A stretch of 10,279 nucleotides of DNA from positions 1 through 10,279 of the forward strand of contig CAYYBZ010000044.1 of assembly GCA_964470285.1 (NCBI GenBank), in the 5' to 3' direction. Origin of the DNA: CAYYBZ01 sp964470285 [NCBI: uncultured Oligoflexia bacterium] (lineage in GTDB: Bacteria; Bdellovibrionota_G; CAYYBZ01). Below, one piece after another: positions 1 through 8,500 of the stretch; within the stretch, counting starts at the first letter, position 1; every line of letters begins with the position of its first letter. The translations under genes were made by a program, and so were the position numbers. Below the pieces are notes generated by a model. The model was not told where the DNA came from. It worked only from the letters and a program-made list of their open reading frames with translations, and did not search any database.

Positions 1-1001
1 GGCATGCCGGAGCTTTATATGCCCTGGCAACTTATGCTGAAAATAACAAAACACCTGAATTAATTGACGCTGTTTTAAGATGCGGAAAATTTTTAAAAAC
101 CCAAATCTATGACTTGAAAAATGTTAAAGATACTTCCGTAATACTTTCCTTAGTGGACCTGAAAGACAGGGGAAAGATGACAAAAGTAAAACTGGGCGGT
201 GTGGGGCTTGCACTTGTCGCCCTTTTGAGTATTGAAAAAATTCAAAAAGGGTTTACGGATTTTAACACTTTAAGAAAAATGGCAAACTTCCTTGTCTACA
301 TGCAAAAGCCTAACGGTAACTTTACAAGCATTTATTATCCGGAAAAGCTTAAAAAAGATGAAACATGGACATCTCTTTACTATCCAGGTGAAGCCATGCT
401 GGGACTCGTTATGTTATATGAGATTGATAGGGATCCTTTGTGGATAACAACAGCAGGTAAAGGAATGCTTTACCTTGCCAGTCAAAGGCAGGGTAAAAGA
501 AATGTATTGCCCGATCACTGGGCACTTCTTGCGACTGAAAAAATGCTTAAATACTACACAGAAATCGCTTCAATAATCCTTAAAGGAGATATGCTCATTC
601 ACGGCGCCCAGATAAGTATGAGCATTCTAAATGCAAAAACATTTTTCCGGTTCAAATCCCCCTATTTCGGCGCAATGACATCTGACGCAAGAACTACCCC
701 TACGGCAACAAGGCTTGAGGGAGTTCTTGCTGCGCACAATTTTCTTTCTGAAAGATTTAATAAAGTCAGGACTGAAATTGAGAAGAAGGCTCATAGAGGA
801 ATTAATTTTCTGATTAATTCACAAATCAAAAAGGGTAAAAATGCAGGCGCCTTTCCAAAAAGATTGCTTATTTTTGGTGAATCGGGAAATATTTATGATG
901 CTAAAGACATTGAAAAAAGAGACTTTGAAACAAGGATAGATTATGTTCAGCATGCCCTGAGTGCAATGATGCAATACAGGGATATTTTTCTTGCCGACTG
1001 A
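1..1001 (+). CDS. Alpha/alpha-toroid-like protein, 5' end cut by window
   Basis: The frame is open from base 3 to a TGA at 999-1001 (332 visible codons), so the gene begins upstream. A TTG at 114 is the first plausible start codon in the window, but coding sequence continues before it and it has no convincing ribosome site. The protein is a chain of helical hairpins with recurring small-residue patterns such as GGVGLALVALL (about residue 65), YYPGEAMLGLVMLYE (126), LPDHWALLATEKM (169), TPTATRLEGVLAA (231) and RIDYVQHALSAMM (311). This periodicity resembles the alpha/alpha-toroid architecture of terpene cyclase, prenyltransferase and six-hairpin glycosidase folds. I do not recognise the exact family and see no catalytic motif I could name. 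No signal peptide can be judged because the N-terminus is missing. It lies 66 bases upstream of the pilin-like gene, and co-transcription is possible. Confidence 0.6.
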   Translation, partial: HAGALYALATYAENNKTPELIDAVLRCGKFLKTQIYDLKNVKDTSVILSLVDLKDRGKMTKVKLGGVGLALVALLSIEKIQKGFTDFNTLRKMANFLVYMQKPNGNFTSIYYPEKLKKDETWTSLYYPGEAMLGLVMLYEIDRDPLWITTAGKGMLYLASQRQGKRNVLPDHWALLATEKMLKYYTEIASIILKGDMLIHGAQISMSILNAKTFFRFKSPYFGAMTSDARTTPTATRLEGVLAAHNFLSERFNKVRTEIEKKAHRGINFLINSQIKKGKNAGAFPKRLLIFGESGNIYDAKDIEKRDFETRIDYVQHALSAMMQYRDIFLAD

Positions 1002-1067
1002 ATCTTAAAAGATTAAAATATTCAAGAAAATTAAGAGGTTGAGATTCTTTTATGAGGCTGTTTTTTA

Positions 1068-2048
1068 ATGTGTATTCAAAAGAGATCAGGAAAATGTAAA
1101 GGGCTGGGTCTTACTGACATAGTTGTGATTCTTGTCGTTGTTTCAATAATAACGGTTGTTATCTACAATATGTATAAAAGCAAAACTGCAAGGCAGGACA
1201 GTTTAGCCGTAAGTTCACTTTTGAATAAAAACGCAGATACAGCGCTCGATACAATTGTTAAGGATTTTCTTTATTCGTCGGTTTTCGCATCAGGTTGTAG
1301 GGGTATAGGCCTTATAAGGCCTAGATACGGCGGAATGACCTCTCCGGATGAGGTAAGAATTCTTACCGGTCAGCCTTTCTCCACGCAGATTTTGATTGAA
1401 GATATGGAAGATATTAACTCGCCTCTGGCCGTAGAATTTGGTAGCCCCTTTAGGCTCAATCAAAAAATTGCAATTTGCGACGATGCAAATATTGCATGGT
1501 TTGAGATATCGCAGATGGGACACAAGGAACAAAAAGGATTAATCTTACTGACTCCAAAACTGATTGAAGGAAGGTCCCCGTTTGATCAAACATTTGCGGC
1601 AAATTCCTATATCGGGGCATTTGCCTGGATTGAATACAAAATCAAGAACGGTAAATCCGAAAAACCTTATCTGATAAAGATTGAAAACGGTGTTGATGAA
1701 ACAATAATTTCTAATTTCATTGAGAACATAAAATTTGAATACTATCTTGAAGGTTCCGAAATCCCTGTTGTAGAACCTTTTGATTTGCAGGCCATAAATG
1801 CGGTAAAAATTTCAGTGGTCTCAAGATCACCTAAACCGGTTCTCGAAGGTCTTGAGAGTTTACATTCTCTCACAGGTGAACTTGACAGATACCTAAGACT
1901 TAGAAAAACGGCAAAAGTAATTTTCTCCCCTATAAGTCCTTCGATTAGCAAAGACCTTGAATTCAGAATTATAAAGGACAAAAATACAGGAGATAACATT
2001 CCTTTAATTACAAAAAGGGAAGAAAAATCGAATGATGAAAATGAGTAA
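1068..2048 (+). CDS. Minor pilin / pseudopilin-like protein (PilW/PulJ-like)
   Basis: The 326-residue protein has a short basic leader (MCIQKRSGKCKG), then a hydrophobic segment of about 22 residues, then a long polar domain. This is the layout of a type IV prepilin or type II secretion pseudopilin. Cleavage by prepilin peptidase after Gly12 would leave Leu at +1 and Asp17 at +5, where pilins normally carry Glu (canonical G|FTLIE). The length, the GCRGIGL segment after the helix and the late beta-rich stretch (NAVKISVVSRS, about 244-254) resemble PilW/PulJ minor pilins. Known minor pilins prime assembly of the pilus or pseudopilus at the inner membrane. The ATG at 1068 is preceded by TGAGG at 1053-1057, an acceptable ribosome site. 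The 3' end overlaps the next gene by 17 bases. Family assignment is by pattern only, and another N-terminally anchored protein is possible. Confidence 0.65.
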   Translation: MCIQKRSGKCKGLGLTDIVVILVVVSIITVVIYNMYKSKTARQDSLAVSSLLNKNADTALDTIVKDFLYSSVFASGCRGIGLIRPRYGGMTSPDEVRILTGQPFSTQILIEDMEDINSPLAVEFGSPFRLNQKIAICDDANIAWFEISQMGHKEQKGLILLTPKLIEGRSPFDQTFAANSYIGAFAWIEYKIKNGKSEKPYLIKIENGVDETIISNFIENIKFEYYLEGSEIPVVEPFDLQAINAVKISVVSRSPKPVLEGLESLHSLTGELDRYLRLRKTAKVIFSPISPSISKDLEFRIIKDKNTGDNIPLITKREEKSNDENE

Positions 2049-2502
2049 AAAAAATATTTTATCGGGTCAACGGGCCTCTGCTTCAACCGTTATAGTTTTT
2101 TTATTAACCGTTGGATTTTTCATATATATATTTTCCTCTTCAGGCGGTGATAATGCTAAGAATTTAACACAGGAAGGTTTTAAGGGTTTTCTAAACTACG
2201 AAGTAGTTGCAATGGATATATTGGAAAAAATTAAAAACGATGAGATTCTTATTAAGGAAAATAAATCGGAAGAGTTTAAAAACATAGAATATTCCATAAG
2301 AGTAAAAAGAGGTAAAGATTACGCAACTCATGATAATAATCTTATGATTTCGTACCTCATAGATGTCCAAAGAGAAAATGATCCTTATAATGCAATGCAA
2401 TTTATGATTGTAGGTATACCTTCCGTTTACGATTATGAGACTTACAAATATTATATGGCAATGTTCAGAAAAAAACCAGATAAAGGGGTAAAAAATGACT
2501 GA
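2032..2502 (+). CDS. Small single-span membrane protein of unknown function
   Basis: This 156-residue protein is not recognised. After a basic start (MMKMSKKN) it has one hydrophobic segment of about 18 residues (roughly 19-36: TVIVFLLTVGFFIYIF), followed by a polar, Lys/Glu/Tyr-rich domain that probably faces the periplasm. Gly12-Gln13 lies before the hydrophobic stretch, as in prepilins, but there is no acidic residue at +5, so a pilin assignment is not supported. The ATG at 2032 has GGGAAG nine bases upstream; ATGs at 2035 and 2041 are alternatives. It overlaps the pilin-like gene by 17 bases and the following gene by 8 bases, which suggests translational coupling. It may be a partner of the pilin-like protein, inferred from position alone. 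Confidence 0.6.
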   Translation: MMKMSKKNILSGQRASASTVIVFLLTVGFFIYIFSSSGGDNAKNLTQEGFKGFLNYEVVAMDILEKIKNDEILIKENKSEEFKNIEYSIRVKRGKDYATHDNNLMISYLIDVQRENDPYNAMQFMIVGIPSVYDYETYKYYMAMFRKKPDKGVKND

Positions 2503-3043
2503 TCTTAAAACCAGAGTTTTTAGAAGAAAAAAGAAATTCATAGATCCTAAGTTTCAGCTTTCTTTTGTCGGATGGTTTTTAATGTATTTTGGTATATTTG
2601 CAGGATTAATTTTGATGATAATGTTCATTCAACCCATGGCGGACTTGATGAATCCCGGAATAAACACAAAAATATTAATGACCGATTTTTTTACTCTTCT
2701 AAAAGCTAAATGGCCATTTATTATCGGTATTATTGTTCTGATGGGGTTTTTAGGAAATCTTTTTTCTCATAGAATTGTAGGCCCGGAATTCAGGTTCAAA
2801 CAGATACTTAAATCGTTAAAGGAAAAAGAACTTAACATTTTCATGAAGCTGAGAAAATTTGATTATCTTAAGGATCTTGAAAATTACTTCAGGGCATATG
2901 TTAATTCAAAAAAGGAAAGTCTAAATTTGATCAGGGAAAATACTATTGAAGCTGAAAAGGCTTTAGAGGAAGGCGACTCACAGAAAGCCAAAGAAGCTGT
3001 AGACAAAATTAAAAAGGAAATCAGCCTTTATAAAACCGAATGA
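2495..3043 (+). CDS. Two-span HAMP-like membrane protein with coiled-coil tail
   Basis: The 182-residue protein has a basic cytoplasmic N-terminus (KTRVFRRKKKF). Two hydrophobic spans follow (about 23-46 and 73-91) around a short loop. Next comes SHRIVGPEFRF (91-101), which resembles the start of the HAMP linker helix in chemoreceptors and related sensors. The rest (about 102-182) is charged and helical, with a likely coiled coil at 140-180. There is no methyl-accepting, kinase or GGDEF output domain, so the protein is a short stand-alone membrane protein rather than a full receptor. The start is well supported: AGGGG at 2484-2488 lies 6 bases before the ATG. It overlaps the preceding gene by 8 bases and is followed 10 bases later by the PilZ gene, so a role in the same membrane complex or signalling path is plausible but unproven. 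Confidence 0.65.
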   Translation: MTDLKTRVFRRKKKFIDPKFQLSFVGWFLMYFGIFAGLILMIMFIQPMADLMNPGINTKILMTDFFTLLKAKWPFIIGIIVLMGFLGNLFSHRIVGPEFRFKQILKSLKEKELNIFMKLRKFDYLKDLENYFRAYVNSKKESLNLIRENTIEAEKALEEGDSQKAKEAVDKIKKEISLYKTE

Positions 3044-3053
3044 GAACTTAGCC

Positions 3054-3416
3054 ATGGATAAAGAAGATAAAGAGAAAAAAGTCCAAAAGAATCGAAGATT
3101 AAACTTTAGAATACCTCTTCGCGTTTTAAGGGTTAATGAAGAAAGTAGCGGAAGAGATATATTTTTCGGATATGCCAAGGATTTAAGCATCACGGGAATG
3201 TGTATTCAAACGTCCAATCCAAAAGAAATAGGGTCAAAATTTCATATAAAATTCGTACTGCCCCACTCTAAAGGCATTGATTGTGAAGCGGAAGTAATAT
3301 GGACCAACGATTACAATCCCAAATCAAAAATTATGCCCGGAATGGGTATCAAATTCATTGATATCAAACCGGGCATTCAAAAAGAAATTGAAGAATATAT
3401 CAAGAAAAACTCTTAA
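3054..3416 (+). CDS. PilZ-domain protein, predicted c-di-GMP binder
   Basis: This 120-residue protein is essentially one PilZ domain after a short charged leader. Both c-di-GMP-binding motifs are visible: RxxxR (Arg15 to Arg19 in RRLNFR) and D/NxSxxG (Asp43, Ser45, Gly48 in DLSITG). The strand pattern that follows (EAEVIWTN, PGMGIKFIDI) matches the PilZ beta-barrel. PilZ proteins bind the second messenger cyclic di-GMP and pass the signal to a partner, often in pili, motility or exopolysaccharide export. There is no output domain, so this would act as a single-domain adaptor, probably cytoplasmic. It is last in the run with the pilin-like and HAMP-like genes. The ATG at 3054 has only a weak ribosome site (TGAGAA). 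The TAA stop lies in the left arm of the inverted repeat at 3407-3430. Confidence 0.88.
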   Translation: MDKEDKEKKVQKNRRLNFRIPLRVLRVNEESSGRDIFFGYAKDLSITGMCIQTSNPKEIGSKFHIKFVLPHSKGIDCEAEVIWTNDYNPKSKIMPGMGIKFIDIKPGIQKEIEEYIKKNS

Positions 3417-3430
3417 TAACTTAAGAGTTT
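3407..3430. terminator. Inverted repeat between convergent genes, likely bidirectional terminator
   Basis: AAACTCTTAA (3407-3416) and TTAAGAGTTT (3421-3430) form a perfect 10-bp inverted repeat with a 4-base loop (TAAC). The PilZ stop codon (3414-3416) ends the left arm, and the IHF gene stop codon (3421-3423, - strand) starts the right arm. Read on the - strand, the hairpin runs into a T tract (rc of 3405-3409), as in an intrinsic terminator. On the + strand the U tract is short. The stem is AT-rich, so it may be weak. Confidence 0.6.
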
Positions 3431-3702
3431 AGCGTATCTCTTAAAACCTGACTGGGTTTAAAAGTAACAACCTTTCTTGCTGAAATCTCCATTGCCTGAC
3501 CCGTCTGAGGGTTTCTGCCTATTCTTGATTCCTTATTCTTGACATTGAAGGAACCGAAACCGGAAATCTTAAGATTTTCACCGGCTTCAAGGGTTTTTTT
3601 CATGGTTTCAAACATTGATTCAATGATCTCTGTTGAGTCCTTTTTTGGAAGACCGATCTTTTGGCATATTGCATCAATTATTGTAGCCTTCGTAAAAGAC
3701 AT
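3421..3702 (-). CDS. ihfA: Integration host factor alpha-type DNA-bending protein
   Basis: This 93-residue protein spans the whole HU/IHF fold. The helical dimerisation part is at 1-40, KISGFGSF at 45-52, and the DNA-binding arm GRNPQTG at 62-68 carries the proline that intercalates into DNA (Pro65). The end, SARKVVTFKPSQVLRDTLN, matches IHF alpha (compare ARRVVTFRPGQ in Escherichia coli) better than HU. The family bends DNA as a dimer in replication, recombination and promoter control; IHF is a heterodimer whose beta partner is not in this window. The start is strong: GGAGGAGG at 3707-3714 lies 4 bases before the ATG. It converges on the PilZ gene and diverges from dsbD. A HU homodimer-type protein is the main alternative, since this split is hard to make by eye. 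Confidence 0.9.
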   Translation of the reverse strand: MSFTKATIIDAICQKIGLPKKDSTEIIESMFETMKKTLEAGENLKISGFGSFNVKNKESRIGRNPQTGQAMEISARKVVTFKPSQVLRDTLNS

Positions 3703-3706
3703 AAAG

Positions 3707-3714
3707 CCTCCTCC
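3707..3714 (-). promoter_or_regulatory. Strong ribosome binding site of the IHF gene
   Basis: On the - strand the bases read GGAGGAGG, a double Shine-Dalgarno core, with CTTT before the ATG at 3702-3700. It is the strongest such site in the window and fixes the start of the IHF gene. Confidence 0.8.
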
Positions 3715-3752
3715 ATTCTGAATACTTACAAGTTAACCTTAAATTTTAATAA

Positions 3753-3781
3753 GATATACAAACATTCAAAGGGGATTGCAA
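3753..3781 (-). promoter_or_regulatory. Candidate sigma-70 promoter of the IHF gene
   Basis: On the - strand, TTGCAA (3781-3776, 4 of 6 consensus bases) and TATATC (3758-3753, 4 of 6) are separated by exactly 17 bases. Transcription would begin near 3746, leaving a leader of about 44 bases ending in the strong ribosome site. It is found by pattern only, and in such AT-rich sequence chance matches are common. Confidence 0.45.
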
Positions 3782-3810
3782 GATAATTATTTAAATTTTT
3801 TCTTCTATTC

Positions 3811-3825
3811 TAGTATGTTAGTATG
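3811..3825 (+). repeat. Short direct repeat TAGTATG in the divergent promoter region
   Basis: TAGTATG occurs at 3811-3817 and again at 3819-3825. A related TAGTATA at 3866-3872 overlaps the candidate -10 box of dsbD. It could be an operator with copies near the dsbD promoter, or chance in an AT-rich region. No known regulator site is recognised. Confidence 0.3.
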
Positions 3826-3845
3826 AAATTATTTAATGCAGCAAG

Positions 3846-3874
3846 TGTATTTTACTTTTATTTTGTAGTATAAT
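3846..3874 (+). promoter_or_regulatory. Candidate promoter of dsbD
   Basis: A perfect -10 hexamer TATAAT lies at 3869-3874. At a 17-base spacing the -35 position reads TGTATT (3846-3851), a poor match, so an activator or the AT-rich upstream tract may be needed. A start near 3881 would give a leader of only about 25 bases before the dsbD ATG. Confidence 0.4.
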
Positions 3875-3905
3875 CACACTTTGTATTTATTACCAAAGCA
3901 CTGTT

Positions 3906-5450
3906 ATGTTGCTGGAAACAAAGCATAAATTAGCATTATTAACCTTTTTGATAATGCTTGTATATACAGGTTTCGCCCTGTCTCAGGGCCTCGATTTTAT
4001 TACGATAATTTCTTCTTTTCAAAGCGAAGATAATGCAAAAAATTCTGTTTTGACCGTTGATTTTAGAATTAACGAAGGTTTCATTTATGAAAATTCTTTT
4101 AAGATTGAACTTGAAAAAACAACTGGGTTTGAAATCGAAAAAATCGAATATCCAAAATCCCAAAACATTTTCGATAAATTTAGGGGGGAAAACTCAAAAG
4201 TTTATGAAGGTAATATAGTTTTTAGAATTTATTTTAAATCACCTTTATCGAATGAAGAACGTGAAAAATTAAAAAAAATTATCTCGATCACCTATGAAGC
4301 ATGTTCAGCCACAACAAGTTTTAAACCCCGTACTGTTTCTCTTGTGAATGTTTTTGATAAAAATAAATCATCACCGACTGAATTGTCAATTGATAAAAAG
4401 GGAAATAATCTCGATAAAAAGCTGCAAAGAGGCTTGATTATAGCCCTGATAGCTGCTTTTATAACCGGCCTTATTTCAAGCCTTACACCGTGTGTTTATC
4501 CTATAATTCCTATTGTTGTTTCTGTAATAGGGGCACAGGCAGGCTCAAATAAATTAAAGGGATTTAAGCTTTCCTTGATTTTTGCGTTGGGTCTTTCAGT
4601 TCTGTATTCATCTTTAGGGCTGCTTGCCACTAAAACAGGCAGGGTTTTCGGAAGCGTTTTTCAAAGCAGTTACCTGGTTATAGCAGTATCTGTTGTTTTC
4701 GGGCTTATGGGGCTTTCACTTTTAGGGCTTTTTGAAATTAAGATTCCTTCATTTATTCAGAAGAGACTTTCAGCTAAGAACACTAATAAAAACGGTTACA
4801 CGGGAACTTTCCTGGCCGGAGCGGTTACAGGTATTGTTGCGGTTCCATGTATAGGCCCTTTTGTAATAAGCGTAATTACATTTACTGCTACCCAGGCAAA
4901 CATTATAAAAGGTTTTTTTATCATGTTTTCTTTTTCAATGGGCCTTAGCCTTCTTTTTGTAGTTATAGGGACTTTTTCTTCCATACTTGCAAGTATTCCA
5001 AAGCCCGGAACATGGATGATAATTCTTAAAAAAATATTCGGCCTTATACTTTTTGGCGTATTTCTCTACTACTTAAGTACTGTTCTGCCCTACTCGGCTT
5101 TCATAATAATTTTTGGACTTAGCCTTTTTCTTCTGGCATTGATATTTACCGGGCTTGAAAACTTTTCATCCGAAAAGATTAAACTTCTTCATAAAAGACT
5201 TTCGCAGTTTTGTGCCGTGGGCGGAGTGATAATTCTTTTAGGACTTGCATTTACGAGCAGTCTGCCAATAGATTCTGGTAATAAGAGAATCTATTCAGGC
5301 GAGATTCCATGGATAAAATCCGAAATGAATGCATTAAATTTGTCAAAGCAAAATCAAAAACCCGTTTTAATAGATTTTTATGCAGACTGGTGCATAGGCT
5401 GTAAAGACCTCGAAAGTAAAACATTCCCGGACAAAATAATGACTCAATAG
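3906..5450 (+). CDS. dsbD: Thiol:disulfide interchange protein DsbD, cut short by in-frame TAG
   Basis: DsbD carries electrons from cytoplasmic thioredoxin across the inner membrane to periplasmic disulfide reductases and cytochrome c maturation factors. The order of parts is canonical. A signal peptide-like segment is at 7-26, an N-terminal periplasmic domain at about 30-150, a multi-span membrane domain at about 174-450 with redox cysteines Cys196 (LTPCVYPIIP) and Cys315 (VAVPCIGPF), and a C-terminal thioredoxin domain with WCIGC (Cys496, Cys499). The reading frame stops at TAG 5448-5450 inside the thioredoxin domain, but the rest of that domain continues in frame to 5663. The N-terminal domain has YEACSATTSFKP, where related proteins have a CxxxxC pair; Ser138 replaces the second Cys. 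The ATG at 3906 has no clear ribosome site, and the next ATG, at 3954, would lose part of the signal peptide. Confidence 0.88.
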   Translation: MLLETKHKLALLTFLIMLVYTGFALSQGLDFITIISSFQSEDNAKNSVLTVDFRINEGFIYENSFKIELEKTTGFEIEKIEYPKSQNIFDKFRGENSKVYEGNIVFRIYFKSPLSNEEREKLKKIISITYEACSATTSFKPRTVSLVNVFDKNKSSPTELSIDKKGNNLDKKLQRGLIIALIAAFITGLISSLTPCVYPIIPIVVSVIGAQAGSNKLKGFKLSLIFALGLSVLYSSLGLLATKTGRVFGSVFQSSYLVIAVSVVFGLMGLSLLGLFEIKIPSFIQKRLSAKNTNKNGYTGTFLAGAVTGIVAVPCIGPFVISVITFTATQANIIKGFFIMFSFSMGLSLLFVVIGTFSSILASIPKPGTWMIILKKIFGLILFGVFLYYLSTVLPYSAFIIIFGLSLFLLALIFTGLENFSSEKIKLLHKRLSQFCAVGGVIILLGLAFTSSLPIDSGNKRIYSGEIPWIKSEMNALNLSKQNQKPVLIDFYADWCIGCKDLESKTFPDKIMTQ

Positions 5451-5663
5451 AAAAACGATTTTGTATTTTTGAAAGTCGATATGACGAAAAATTCCTCTGA
5501 AGGGAACAGACTTTCAAAAAAATACGGTGTTTACGGTTTGCCTACCTTAATATTTCTTGATAACGAAGGAAACGTAATGAAAAATTATACGATTGAAGGT
5601 TTTGTCCCGCCCGAAATCCTGTCCGATATTATGACAAATGTTATGAATGAAATTCAAAATTAG
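5451..5663 (+). pseudogene. In-frame continuation of the DsbD thioredoxin domain after the TAG
   Basis: These 70 codons follow the TAG with no frame change and end at TAG 5661-5663. They encode the missing half of the DsbD thioredoxin domain: the strand VFLKVDMT, the cis-proline motif GLPTLIFLD, then the final strand and helix. Compared from memory with Escherichia coli DsbD, the segment across the stop aligns without a gap, and the TAG falls opposite an ordinary residue between FPDKIMTQ and KNDFVFLK. A separate protein could only start at TTG 5469 or ATG 5481, with no good ribosome site, and would lack the WCxxC motif. It is therefore best read as part of dsbD, joined to it by readthrough, or as the remnant of a broken gene. 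It ends 3 bases before the convergent ligA stop, with no evident terminator hairpin between them. Confidence 0.8.
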
Positions 5664-5666
5664 CTT

Positions 5667-7700
<2,034 letters not shown>

Positions 7701-8498
7701 TTAAACCTGCAAGAAATATCTAATGGCCCTCTCGAGTTCACCAATATCGATATCGGTATCTTTGCACGGACCATGCGGCCTTCTATTGGCTATGGCTAAT
7801 ACCGGTAGATTTCCTTTAAGTTCACGGATTCCTCCTAAAAGGTCTCTTTCGCAGGCAACTCCTATTACGGCTCCCGGTTTTTCATCTCTTACCTTAGCCA
7901 ATGCCGCCTCGCCTCCCGCAACAATATAGTACTTTAGATCATACTTTAACGAGAGTTCTTTGGTTTTTTCCTTAATATCTTTTGTAAGGCATCTTGGAAG
8001 TATTATAAGCGGCTTTAACGGAAGCATGGATTTGGTACCGCTTTCAATAATTCTGTTAAAAACTTTAAGAAATGAATTTGCCATTCTGTCTTTGGAAACA
8101 CCGAACCTTATTCCCAGTTTGCTCGTTTTATCAATTAAAAAAGTAAGTATTACACGGTTTATTCCCCTGGAAAAGAAAAGCGCCTTTCCTGTTGATACCG
8201 CTATTATCAAACAAAGGTACCACGCAAGCATTATTGAACACAGAAGAAGCGTCGAAACGGCTATTATTTTCGAAAGTAAAAGGCTTATCTGGTTGAGTCT
8301 GGGTGTAATCATATAGAAGATTACACCTGAAAGAGCTATGATTAAGGCAATGACAAGAAAAGAAAATATAAAAAACGTTCTCTTGTTCTCGTTAATTAGA
8401 TTTTCGCTTCCCTTACTTTCATCCCACTCTTTCCACTCGTCTCCAAGGACTCTGTCCTTTCTTTTTACTTTATTATTTTCCTGTAAATTTTGGTTCAT
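7701..8498 (-). CDS. DUF116 family membrane protein
   Basis: This 265-residue protein has a charged N-terminal tail, two hydrophobic spans (about 42-64 and 76-101) and a cytoplasmic C-terminal DUF116 domain. Recognisable DUF116 pieces are LIILPRCL (Cys170), YYIVAGGEAAL, AVIGVACERDLLGGI (Cys216) and IANRRPHGPCKDTDIDI (Cys245). The three conserved cysteines suggest metal or cluster binding, but no biochemical role is established for the family as far as I know. The extra cysteine-rich stretch seen after the first Cys in longer DUF116 members is absent here; residues 171-190 are a plain charged helix. The gene starts 2 bases after the PHP gene stop and ends 6 bases before ligA, so all are probably translated from one message. 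Confidence 0.85.
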   Translation of the reverse strand: MNQNLQENNKVKRKDRVLGDEWKEWDESKGSENLINENKRTFFIFSFLVIALIIALSGVIFYMITPRLNQISLLLSKIIAVSTLLLCSIMLAWYLCLIIAVSTGKALFFSRGINRVILTFLIDKTSKLGIRFGVSKDRMANSFLKVFNRIIESGTKSMLPLKPLIILPRCLTKDIKEKTKELSLKYDLKYYIVAGGEAALAKVRDEKPGAVIGVACERDLLGGIRELKGNLPVLAIANRRPHGPCKDTDIDIGELERAIRYFLQV

Positions 8499-8500
8499 AC

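Noticed and set aside
1001-1014. Palindrome AATCTTAAAAGATT right after the first gene, as a terminator
   Set aside because: Only five A/T-rich pairs can form with a loop of four bases, and no T tract follows. It is too weak to call.
1052-1099. Short leader reading frame (15 codons) starting at ATG 1052
   Set aside because: It overlaps the pilin-like start in another frame, shows no attenuator-like features, and its ribosome site is poorly spaced.
2032-2100. Second gene of the run as another pilin
   Set aside because: A Gly precedes the hydrophobic segment, but no acidic residue is at +5 and polar residues (QRASAS) fill the expected start of the pilin helix.
3703-3905. IHF binding site for autoregulation in the divergent region
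   Set aside because: I compared the region with the WATCAANNNNTTR consensus on both strands and found only partial matches.
5448-5450. TAG as proof of pyrrolysine or a recoded genome
   Set aside because: The same frame ends at a TAG where the protein should end, and no pyl genes are visible. The sequence alone cannot separate this from error or mutation.
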